Source: Bdellovibrio sp. (GTDB lineage: Bacteria; Bdellovibrionota; Bacteriovoracia; Bacteriovoracales; Bacteriovoracaceae). Taken from it: a DNA stretch of 64,000 nt. The stretch covers positions 44,493-108,492 of the forward strand of contig JACPIU010000001.1 of the NCBI GenBank assembly GCA_016187935.1, read 5' to 3'. The position numbers and the translations under genes were made by a program. Positions within the stretch are counted from its first letter, which is position 1. Each line of letters opens with the position of its first letter. Shown one piece after another: positions 18,328 through 26,511 of the stretch. The notes below the pieces were generated by a model. The model was not told the DNA's origin. It searched no databases and saw only the letters and a list, made by a program, of their open reading frames with translations.

Positions 18328-19074
18328 TTATGATCGTAATTTTTTGATGAAAGTCTGCTTATGCACCAGATCGCCGGTACGGGAAAAAATGAATACGTTA
18401 AAGACACCCTGTTCACCTCGGGGAGGGACCTTAAAGGTCGCTTCGACAGGTCGAAATCGCGTGGTAGCAAAGGCCTCACCTTGGTTAAATTGAATTTTGA
18501 AATTATCAGCGCTCATCGATTCTGATGGATATACATGGTAGGCATTTTCATCTTTAAAAATGACGAAAACATGGCCTGAATATTTTTGATTTTCTTTTGT
18601 TTGATTCACGATATTAAATCGGAAATGGAGTTGATCTTTAATAAAAATGACTTCAGGGTCTTCAATGGTGAAGATGTTGGTATTGGATAAATCCTTCATC
18701 CCATGAATCTGGGTAAAAATATCAAAAACGTTAGAAGCTAATGCTCCTTCAGCAGAAGGAGGTAGCATTTGGGGTGCCGCCAGTTTGGCCTGGAGTTCTT
18801 GGTTTAGGGCATGTAAGTCCTTAATCTCTGTTTGCAAAGATAAGCGTTCAGCGTTGAATTGATCAACAACCGAAGGCACGATTTGATGATCCTGATGCCT
18901 AATTTTAAAGTATTTGCGAAGCGAATAATATGTTAAGCCGGTCAGGAGTGCAAAACACAGTGGGAGAATGAAAAATATCAGACGTAATGTGGATTTTTGT
19001 ACTTCAAAATAACGTGGAGGATTTCTTTTTTCGTAGAGTAAAAATGAGTATTTCGAAAGGTCTGCGTCTGACAT
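18328..19074 (-). CDS. Membrane-anchored coiled-coil protein next to bactofilin
   Basis: About 248 residues from the ATG at 19074; a longer frame from 19131 overlaps the upstream gene and is less likely, though neither start has a strong ribosome binding site. A cytoplasmic N-terminus (SFLLYEKRNPPRYFEV) is followed by one membrane segment (RLIFFILPLCFALLTGLTYY), a periplasmic coiled coil (ERLSLQTEIKDLHALNQEL) and a beta-rich C-terminal domain. The layout resembles bactofilin-linked M23 peptidases without the peptidase domain; no HxxxD or HxH is seen. It may couple bactofilin to periplasmic wall enzymes (inference). Confidence 0.7.
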   Translation of the reverse strand: MSDADLSKYSFLLYEKRNPPRYFEVQKSTLRLIFFILPLCFALLTGLTYYSLRKYFKIRHQDHQIVPSVVDQFNAERLSLQTEIKDLHALNQELQAKLAAPQMLPPSAEGALASNVFDIFTQIHGMKDLSNTNIFTIEDPEVIFIKDQLHFRFNIVNQTKENQKYSGHVFVIFKDENAYHVYPSESMSADNFKIQFNQGEAFATTRFRPVEATFKVPPRGEQGVFNVFIFSRTGDLVHKQTFIKKLRS

Positions 19075-19099
19075 TTTTGCATTATACCTAGTGGAGAAG

Positions 19100-20176
19100 C
19101 TAATTGCTATTCTTGATTTGTGAATATTCACCGTCCTTAAAAAAGCGCATGGACGGTCTGAATGCTACTTGTTCTGAACCTGTAGGGTGACCTGACTTGG
19201 ACCAGTTTTCATTTACAATCTTCCAGTTGTAGTACTCATCTCTTTTGAGATACAGCGTTTTTCGGCCAACGTCGGTTATTTTGTCGGAAGCGTAATCTTG
19301 AGTAAAATTAATCACCGCATAATGGTCAGTGGCGAAGGCCGAAACATCGCGTGCCTTGATTTCGGGGCGACCGGGGTTTTGAAAAACGGCCTTTTTGTAT
19401 GTTTTGAATTGGGCAAAATTACCTCGAATTGGATCTTGAAATTGGTCGGGATGATAGGAAGAAATATAGTTATCAAAGTCTTCATTCTTCCATGATTCAA
19501 GCCAACTGTTAAAAGTATCCAGCAGGTTCTTGCGTTCGGTTTTCCAAGTCAAGCTATTCCAAAAATGGATATCGTGGACGATGATAACAATTGTTCGATC
19601 GAGTTCAATATATTGAGAGAGATTTTTTAGGTCTAGATTGGCCACAACCAGACAGCCTCTGGAATCTAGCCCCTTTTCAATGCGTGTTTCGTCATTGGTA
19701 GAGTGAAGCCAAATACCTCCGCCTGTTTTCGCCTGGCGACGATCTATAGGATTGGGATAATCCATAACAAAAGCGCCTACGCCATAAATTTCACTCTCTT
19801 TACCAAAGCGTTCAAGCAGTGTTTGGTGAGGGATAAATTCTGTCAGGAAGTAAATTCCTTCAGGGGTTCTAAAATCCCCTTGAAATGTTTTATTGCCTGC
19901 TTTTTTTCCAGATACGACTTGAAATTGCTGAATGAGTTTGGGGAGACCTTGATTATTTTGATAAAGATAGAGTGTATGTGTTGATTTTTCGGCCAAAAGT
20001 ATGTGGTGAGTATAAGTATCATCCATCTGAAAAATATTGATCGGCATGACTTCAGGTGATTGGGCCCGTACTGTATTTTGCGAGCAGTATACCGCCAAAG
20101 TGATTGAGACCAATGCCAAGACCTTCATGGACCTTATGAGCAGATGATCTTTTGTAACAGTTCGCAGTACATCCAT
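19100..20176 (-). CDS. L,D-transpeptidase (YkuD) with NTF2-like tail
   Basis: 358 residues. The ATG at 20176 has GGAG five bases upstream. A signal peptide is followed by a YkuD domain with the catalytic motif: a His in GGIWLHST and, 17 residues on, SRGC with Cys near residue 175. These enzymes crosslink peptidoglycan 3-3 or attach proteins to it. The C-terminal 140 residues (NSWLESWKNEDFDNYISSY to WKIVNENW) look like a SnoaL/NTF2-type cone domain, as in the Cds6-like group of L,D-transpeptidases. First gene of the operon with the coiled-coil membrane protein and bactofilin. Confidence 0.88.
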   Translation of the reverse strand: MDVLRTVTKDHLLIRSMKVLALVSITLAVYCSQNTVRAQSPEVMPINIFQMDDTYTHHILLAEKSTHTLYLYQNNQGLPKLIQQFQVVSGKKAGNKTFQGDFRTPEGIYFLTEFIPHQTLLERFGKESEIYGVGAFVMDYPNPIDRRQAKTGGGIWLHSTNDETRIEKGLDSRGCLVVANLDLKNLSQYIELDRTIVIIVHDIHFWNSLTWKTERKNLLDTFNSWLESWKNEDFDNYISSYHPDQFQDPIRGNFAQFKTYKKAVFQNPGRPEIKARDVSAFATDHYAVINFTQDYASDKITDVGRKTLYLKRDEYYNWKIVNENWSKSGHPTGSEQVAFRPSMRFFKDGEYSQIKNSN

Positions 20177-20364
20177 ACTAACTCCAAAATACATTTTAAA
20201 AATCTACCCGAGCGATATTGTCAGAAATGTCTCAAAATAATCAAATCCCTTTGTTTCGATTCTAACAGAACATGCCCTGTATTTTCAACCTGACTCAGGG
20301 GGATAAAAGTGCCCAACTCGTTCAAATCAAAGGACATGTTAAAATTTGAAAAATAGGCAATGCC

Positions 20365-22740
20365 ATGAAAGTACACATAATTTCAGAGAACCCTTCAGAT
20401 GCGGAGTTTGCCGAACAGGCAATCTCATTTGAAGCAGTTACAGGGCCTCCCGATTCCACGCCTGATGTGGGTGAAGGAGAAGTTGTCGTTTTTGATTATG
20501 CTTTAGGCAAGAAAAGAATCCTTGAGAATATCGACTCTAGCTCCGGTGCTATTTTTGTTGTTTTTTATGATGACATAAAAAGCAAAGATCAACGGGATAT
20601 GGAGGGGGCCGATTCACCACCGCATGCTCTCCTCAAACGTCCAGTTACGGAAGATTTTTTCATGGATGTCATATCTGATTTTGTGGATTGTGCCCAAGAG
20701 GACGGTCCGACAAATGAACGGACTCGCACAAATTCCGGTTTGGCGGATTTGACTTTTATCGGTCAGAAAAAAAAACAAAAAACGGAAGAGAAAGAATCCC
20801 CTGCTCAATCTCAAGAGAATGAAGATGATGCTGATTTTGATCTTAGGCAACCGATGCAAGAATTTAAAATGTCGGGAGAGATTAAAGAAATTATCAAAAA
20901 GCATTCCTTGTCACCTGATAGAACTCCAGCATTTAATTCACCAGAAAACCAAAATATTCAAAGGAAGTTTGATCTAGTATTTCCAGATGCCAGCATACCG
21001 AGATCTGAAGCGAAAGAAGTTAAGCTTCAACCTATTGATGAAGAGCTATTACATGGTATTTCAGAAGATATTAAACCAATCGATGGAGCGTCACTTGATC
21101 TCGATGGAATGGTAGAAGATTTAACCGCAAGCAAAAAAGATCTTCTTTCCGTCGAGGAAACGGTAACTGAATCAGAAGAAGTGATTTCAACTCCACACAA
21201 AAAAGAACAACCAATAAAGGCCGATAAGGCCCCAAAGCCAGAGGGTTCTATGACACAGCAGAAGACTGACCAAAAGGAAGACGCAAGCCTGATGTTCGAC
21301 CTGGGTGCCGATCTTGACAAGGAACTTGTCGGGGATGCCAAACCTGCTGAGAAAAGCACATCGACGGCCACTCCGGCCGCAGGCAAAGATGATTTGGGAT
21401 TAGGTGATTTGGATTTGAATTTTTCGATTGATGCAACGGAAACTGAAGCTCAGACAGAAGAAAAATCTTCCACCCCTGGAGAAAGTGTCGATTTGCCATC
21501 TGCCGATAATTTGGAATTGGGGAATGATGAGGCCCAAAGTACAACTGTATTTAAGGGAAAATCGGTTGAACTAGGGGGAATGGATTTACCGGATGGAGAT
21601 GATCTGGTTCTCGATACACTGTCGGATGATGAAAAGCCGGAAAAAAAAGAAACCGCAGCAGAGAATATCGAATTTGATAGTCCTGGCAAAGCTGAGCCGT
21701 CCAAGACCAGCGCAAAGGCCAAAGCGGAAGATAAAAAAGCGGATGATCTTGATTTGGATTTAGATCTTGATATGGCCGATGAGGGCCCGACAAAAGTTGC
21801 GACTGAGGATATATCGGATGAACCGATTCAGGAATTCGATTATAAATCAGCGGTTAAAACCAACACCAAATTACCCGAAGCCGAGGATGATCTTGATATC
21901 GACCTGGATGATGATCTTCAATCCGAAGCCGTGGCGGCTAGTAGTAGTGAGTTGGATGATATTATCAATGTAGAAGAAGATGAAGAAGATGATGCGCCTA
22001 CGCGTATTTTAACCGCCAATAAGCGAGAAGAGTCAAATAACAAGAAACCGGTTGAGGTCATTGATGTTTCAGAAGGAGAAGATGACGGGCCAATGATCAT
22101 TGGCACAGAAAAAATTCCCACCGCTTCTTTAAATGAAAATGACCTAGTGCGCTTGCAGGCCACCATCCGACACCTAAAAGGTGAACGGGAGAATTTATTG
22201 AAAGAAGTAGAGTCTCTTAAGGATCAGAAACGGGAAATTGCCCAGGAAAATATAGGACTGCGTGCAGAAATCGATGATTTAAAGATTGAGATTTCTATTA
22301 TTAGGAAGCGTCATGATAAAGAGGCAGATCAGACAAAAGAACAATTATTGCTCCACGAAGAAAGAAAAACGATGTATGAAGAAAAGCTAAAACAGTATCA
22401 AAAAGAAATAGAGCGACTTAATCATAAGCTCAGAGTAGATTTCACTAAAGTGAAGCAGAGAGAAAAAGAGTTGGAAAGCCAGCTCGAATTGCAGGCGATG
22501 GATTCTGAAAATCAAATTAAGTCGCGAGACAAGAAGATTCTTGAATTAAAAAGGAAAATTGATTCATTGGAATTTAATATGGAGAATGCCAGCATTCGAG
22601 AACAAAAATTCAGAGAGGATAAAGATAAAATCGAAGAGCGAATGAGTAAAATTATTCATACTCTCAGGAATTCGATCAATGTGTTGGAAGATGATCTGGA
22701 TTTGGACGAAGAGACTTTAGAGAAAATCAAAAAGGTATAG
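20365..22740 (+). CDS. Acidic scaffold protein: degenerate receiver plus coiled coil
   Basis: 791 residues, no signal peptide. Residues 1-115 follow the receiver pattern (MKVHIISENPSDAEF; VVVFDYALG; AIFVVFYDD; ALLKRPVTEDFF with the Lys-Pro of the family) but lack the acidic pair of the first strand, so phosphorylation is doubtful. Residues 230-590 are very acidic and low in complexity, with repeated DLDLDLD-type runs. Residues 590-780 form a long coiled coil (ENDLVRLQATIRHLKGERE onward). The same plan, pseudo-receiver, acidic linker and coiled coil, is seen in polar scaffold proteins such as FrzS-like hubs. The diguanylate cyclase gene follows after 13 bases. Confidence 0.65.
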   Translation: MKVHIISENPSDAEFAEQAISFEAVTGPPDSTPDVGEGEVVVFDYALGKKRILENIDSSSGAIFVVFYDDIKSKDQRDMEGADSPPHALLKRPVTEDFFMDVISDFVDCAQEDGPTNERTRTNSGLADLTFIGQKKKQKTEEKESPAQSQENEDDADFDLRQPMQEFKMSGEIKEIIKKHSLSPDRTPAFNSPENQNIQRKFDLVFPDASIPRSEAKEVKLQPIDEELLHGISEDIKPIDGASLDLDGMVEDLTASKKDLLSVEETVTESEEVISTPHKKEQPIKADKAPKPEGSMTQQKTDQKEDASLMFDLGADLDKELVGDAKPAEKSTSTATPAAGKDDLGLGDLDLNFSIDATETEAQTEEKSSTPGESVDLPSADNLELGNDEAQSTTVFKGKSVELGGMDLPDGDDLVLDTLSDDEKPEKKETAAENIEFDSPGKAEPSKTSAKAKAEDKKADDLDLDLDLDMADEGPTKVATEDISDEPIQEFDYKSAVKTNTKLPEAEDDLDIDLDDDLQSEAVAASSSELDDIINVEEDEEDDAPTRILTANKREESNNKKPVEVIDVSEGEDDGPMIIGTEKIPTASLNENDLVRLQATIRHLKGERENLLKEVESLKDQKREIAQENIGLRAEIDDLKIEISIIRKRHDKEADQTKEQLLLHEERKTMYEEKLKQYQKEIERLNHKLRVDFTKVKQREKELESQLELQAMDSENQIKSRDKKILELKRKIDSLEFNMENASIREQKFREDKDKIEERMSKIIHTLRNSINVLEDDLDLDEETLEKIKKV

Positions 22741-22753
22741 GTGAAAAGCCGAA

Positions 22754-23776
22754 ATGAAGAGATCGAGGAAAGGCCTTGGGCAATTAAAATCGCTGATGAA
22801 GTTTTTGGGTAATCCGAAGGAATTGGATGGACCAGAATCTTTTTATTTGAAGCTGTATCTTTATCTGCATAATGCCTATCAAATGGAGAGTATGGCGATT
22901 TGGGCCTTACCGCAAGATTATAAGAGTGGACGCAATCTTATGCGCCCACGCTTGGTTTGGTTCCAGGGTGCCAAGAGGCCGGTTTATAAGGCCATCCCAT
23001 TCCATCAGAAATTAGAGCGTTGGGAAAAAAATAAAGGTCTTTTGAAAAGTCAAAAATATATGAATCTCTTTTTCTCCCTAGGTGTTTTTGCAGGACATCG
23101 CTTTTATTTGGATGCCAGAGTACCTGCTAAGTCCAGCGTGTTTTTGGAATTATGGGATTATACCCGTGAATATTTAGAAAATATGTTTTTATTATCTAAT
23201 CGACTAGCTGAATTGATGAAAGTCAAAAATCTAGTGCATATTGATGATATTTCAGGATTGTACAATCAACGCAAGTTAAGCCTTGATCTCAGAGAACTCA
23301 TACAATCGCACACCCAAACTCATGGACAATTTTCAGTGCTTTTCATCGATATTGATCATTTTAAACATATCAATGACAATTATGGACATGTTATCGGGAC
23401 AAAAATTTTGGCAGAATTGGCCAAAACGATGAGAGCACGTTTGCGTGACAATGATTTAGTCTATCGCTATGGTGGTGATGAGTTTGTGATGTTACTTCCC
23501 AATGTTGATGCCGAGCTTGCAAAAAAGATTGCCATGAGAATTCTTGGCGACATCAGAGGCCAACCCATAGTCGTGGATGGAGGGTTGAAATTTCCAATTT
23601 CTGTATCAATAGGTGTCGCGGTCTTTCCGAGGGACGCTGAGACCCCAGAAGAGATTCTCACAATGGCCGACAAGATGATGTATGAGGCAAAGAGAGGTGG
23701 GCGTGGGCGAGTGTGCTATGCCGGTGAGGTATTATCGACATTAAGATCGGAAGCAACGGTCCGCACTCGTGTTTGA
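22754..23776 (+). CDS. Diguanylate cyclase (GGDEF), active site and I-site intact
   Basis: 340 residues. The first 155 are a sensor region, perhaps GAF-like, of unknown ligand. The GGDEF domain follows: DDISGLYNQR, then the inhibitory I-site RDND exactly five residues before GGDEF (RDND-LVYRY-GGDEF), and the terminal MYEAKRGGRGRVCYAG. It should make cyclic-di-GMP and be product-inhibited. It is soluble, with no membrane segment. Its coupling to the upstream scaffold gene suggests a localised signalling unit. Confidence 0.92.
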   Translation: MKRSRKGLGQLKSLMKFLGNPKELDGPESFYLKLYLYLHNAYQMESMAIWALPQDYKSGRNLMRPRLVWFQGAKRPVYKAIPFHQKLERWEKNKGLLKSQKYMNLFFSLGVFAGHRFYLDARVPAKSSVFLELWDYTREYLENMFLLSNRLAELMKVKNLVHIDDISGLYNQRKLSLDLRELIQSHTQTHGQFSVLFIDIDHFKHINDNYGHVIGTKILAELAKTMRARLRDNDLVYRYGGDEFVMLLPNVDAELAKKIAMRILGDIRGQPIVVDGGLKFPISVSIGVAVFPRDAETPEEILTMADKMMYEAKRGGRGRVCYAGEVLSTLRSEATVRTRV

Positions 23777-23822
23777 ATGCGGTCAAGCAAGCAAGAACAA
23801 AAGCAAGCCAGAAAGATAAAAT

Positions 23823-24908
23823 ATGTTGATATTAATAATTAGTGATCTTCATTTAGGCCGAGGGAAATTTTTCAAAAATGGTCAAGCCAACATTCTTGAA
23901 GATTTTCATGAAGATGATCGTTTCGTGGAATTTATGGAGCATTATTCCTCCGGGAAATATTACAATGCTCCCGTCCATCTTGTGCTGAATGGTGATCTGC
24001 TCAACCTCATACAGATTGATCTTGATGGTGTCTTTACCCACATTATTGATGAAGAAGTTACCGTTCGTGCTCTTCACTCCATCCGCGAGGGGCATCATGC
24101 GTTCTTTGAAGCCATTAAACATTTCGCGGATACTCCCAATAAAAAAATTACCTATGTGATTGGAAATCATGATGCAGGAATGGCCTTTTTGAAGGCCCAG
24201 GAAGCATTTCGAGACATGACACATTCATTGATTGAGTTTTGCTTTGAGATTAACCTTGGTGGGATTCACATCGAACATGGGCATCGATTTGAGGCCATCA
24301 ATACTGTGCCTACGCAAAAATATTTTATTCCAGGACCTCGCGGAAAACCGATTTTAAATCTTCCATGGGGAAGTCTCTTTTGTATTTCCCTTCTCCCGAT
24401 CCTTAAAAAAGAGCGTCCTTATATCGATCGAGTGAGGCCCATGCGGATGTACGTAAAGTGGTGTTTGTTGAATGATTTTTTCTTTTTTTGGCGGATGGCA
24501 TGGGTCATGGCCAGGTATTTTATAGAGAGTAATTTTGATGTGTATGTAAAACAAAACAGAAATTTTAAAACTAATTTGAAAATGCTTAAGCAAGTGACGA
24601 TCTATCCCAGGTATGAGCGGAAGGCAAAAACGATTCTAAAAAAGGATCGAAGTGTACATACTGTGATCATGGGGCACACCCATCTGGTCGAGTGGCGTCG
24701 TTTCCCTGAGGGGAAATATTATTTTAATAGTGGAACATGGAATAGCATTCCCTCGATAGATGCCGCCATGCATGCCCATACAACCAGTTTGACTTATCTA
24801 TTGATTGAACTTGATTTGAAGGAATCAAAAATGAAAGCGGCATCCATTCATGTATGGAAAGGCAAATGGCGACCATTTCGCGAGGAAGTTTCAACCACTG
24901 CTCTTTGA
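23823..24908 (+). CDS. Calcineurin-like metallophosphoesterase
   Basis: 361 residues. All metal motifs are present: SDLHLG near residue 8, NGDLLN, GNHD, HGH and GHTH. It is distantly like LpxH-type and DNA-repair phosphoesterases, but longer, with a large insert rich in aromatic and basic residues (WCLLNDFFFFWRMAW) that could touch the membrane. Substrate unknown. Its last 18 bases overlap the convergent broken MFS gene. Confidence 0.82.
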   Translation: MLILIISDLHLGRGKFFKNGQANILEDFHEDDRFVEFMEHYSSGKYYNAPVHLVLNGDLLNLIQIDLDGVFTHIIDEEVTVRALHSIREGHHAFFEAIKHFADTPNKKITYVIGNHDAGMAFLKAQEAFRDMTHSLIEFCFEINLGGIHIEHGHRFEAINTVPTQKYFIPGPRGKPILNLPWGSLFCISLLPILKKERPYIDRVRPMRMYVKWCLLNDFFFFWRMAWVMARYFIESNFDVYVKQNRNFKTNLKMLKQVTIYPRYERKAKTILKKDRSVHTVIMGHTHLVEWRRFPEGKYYFNSGTWNSIPSIDAAMHAHTTSLTYLLIELDLKESKMKAASIHVWKGKWRPFREEVSTTAL

Positions 24909-25959
24909 GCATCCTATAAATTTATATTTTAACAAAATGGCCAATGCTAAGATGAGAAAAACAGGGCCGGGCAATAGTGCGACTCTAATCCCCCAGTAGT
25001 CCGTCGCCATACCCACAAGATAGTGCATCCCTGAAAGCCAAAGTCCTCCAAGCACGATTGATTTTGCGATATAGGAAGGCGCAGTCTCCTTGAATTGATC
25101 GGTAACAGCGTCCATAGTCAGGGGAAAAAAATACGACATGAAAAAACCTGTCATGAGAAAGGTCATGGGATATTTAAATCCAAGTGCAAAACAAGCGGTA
25201 CTGGCAATCAGTGAAATGAGGAGCATCGCTGAATTATTGACTCTTATCGGAAGAACGGCAATGAGAACTCTGCCTATGGTCAGGCTCATAAAAAAATAAA
25301 AATTATAGGCCGTCGCCTGATGATAGTCCCATTGCAATGCGTGTTCCAAATATTGGGATAAACGCGTGGCCAGGAGTACTTCTGCGCAAACGTAGAAGGC
25401 CAGCATACTTCCGGGATATATAAGACCGGTTAAAAACGGGAGTGTGCTCTTGGAACGCACCTGGGTGACCAATGGGTGAACATCATTTCGGAAGGAAATA
25501 AGCGCTATAATCAGAAAAATCAATGCCGGCATCATTGATAAGAGAAAAGCATATGGCCACAGCTTGGGACCAAAGAGCGTAGCAATTAAGGGAGCACAAA
25601 GAGAAGCAAGGCCATACATCGCGTGGAGACCTGAAAAAAGCTGGCGTCGATGGGGGGCTGGGGCCACTTGGCCTAACAAAATATTGATGCAAATAGAGCA
25701 AAAGCCGTTGCCGATCCCAAATATAATTGCACCCAACACCATTGGCCAGAAGGTGGTTCCTGCGAGTGATGCCAGACTGAAGATGAGTGAGCCAATCCCC
25801 ATAAAAAACAAGGATAAATACATACTTTTTTTGGCCCCTAGAAAATTGAGGGAAGAGGGGGCCGCGCAAATTATCGATCAATCCTAAGGTGAAGAGACCA
25901 CCATAAGTCACTACCAGGACAGGTAAAATTTTTTCAGCATTTTTATTAACGCCTATCAC
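24891..25959 (-). pseudogene. MFS transporter gene, broken by frame change and loss of TM2
   Basis: Two minus-strand frames together encode a major-facilitator transporter. The 5' piece (from a GTG at 25959) gives the first membrane segment and LGLIDNLRGPLFP, then leaves frame. The 3' piece, from about 25845 on, picks up at SLNFLGAKKSMYL, which corresponds to the loop between membrane segments 2 and 3, and continues through ten hydrophobic segments to the stop. The second segment is missing altogether, so this is an internal deletion of roughly 100 bases with a frame change, not a single miscalled base. Probably inactive. The 5' end overlaps one arm of a 15-bp inverted repeat. Confidence 0.75.
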
Positions 25960-25997
25960 GTTTGAGCTATCGGTAAGGAAAACTCAAACGTGATAGG
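25952..25997. repeat. Perfect 15-bp inverted repeat
   Basis: CCTATCACGTTTGAG (25952-25966) and CTCAAACGTGATAGG (25983-25997) are exact reverse complements with a 16-base loop. Neither side has a T run, so it is not a standard terminator. It lies between the H1-like gene and the start of the broken MFS gene and includes that gene's presumed GTG start. Confidence 0.85.
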
Positions 25998-26009
25998 ACT
26001 AATTGAAGA

Positions 26010-26477
26010 TCAGGTGGTTGTTGCATGAGTGGCGCTTTTACTTGGAGTACGTCGAGTTGATTTGCGTTTTGTTGTACCAGCTGCTTTGACAGTGGAACGG
26101 CGTTGGGTCTTTTTCACGGGTTTTTTGGTTCGAACAAAACCCTCTACTTTTTTTTGCAGCTTGCTCAATTCATTTTTTTGTAGGTCGACAAATTGTTTGG
26201 CCTTTTTCACTTCGGCCTGGATAACTTTATCCACCAGTAATTCGAGTTGCTTTTTTTCATCTTTAAATTTTCTTTTAATGTCAGTAAGGTCTTTCCCCAC
26301 AATTCCATTGAAATCATTTTTGGCATTTCTCACGAAGGCCTTTACAGAGCTTTGGATTTCCTTGATCTTCTTTTCCTTCACAAAATTATGCAATTCTTGT
26401 TTCACTTTATTCCATGATTCCAGAACAGTTTTTACTTGAACTCTTTGACTCTTGGTTTCGCTTTGTTCATTTGTCAT
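26010..26477 (-). CDS. Basic helical protein with histone H1-like tail
   Basis: 155 residues. The first 110 are charged and helical, probably coiled coil (ESWNKVKQELHNFVKEKKIK; DKVIQAEVKKAKQFVDLQ), somewhat phasin-like. The last 45 are strongly basic, with KKPVKKTQRRSTVKAAG and TTKRKSTRRTPSKS, like eukaryotic H1 tails and bacterial H1-like DNA-binding proteins. AAAGGAGG before the ATG predicts high expression. Likely nucleoid-associated. A second Lys/Ala-rich tail occurs in TopA in this window. Confidence 0.68.
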   Translation of the reverse strand: MTNEQSETKSQRVQVKTVLESWNKVKQELHNFVKEKKIKEIQSSVKAFVRNAKNDFNGIVGKDLTDIKRKFKDEKKQLELLVDKVIQAEVKKAKQFVDLQKNELSKLQKKVEGFVRTKKPVKKTQRRSTVKAAGTTKRKSTRRTPSKSATHATTT

Positions 26478-26511
26478 ATGGGTCCTCCTTTATTTCTCAA
26501 GCGTGCTGATA

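Noticed and set aside
21700..22000. Repeated GATCTTGAT-type units considered as a DNA repeat array
   Set aside because: They are codons of the DLDLD acidic region of the scaffold protein, with ordinary codon variation.
26029..26439. 136-residue plus-strand Phe/Ser-rich frame
   Set aside because: Antisense of the Lys/Glu-rich H1-like gene.
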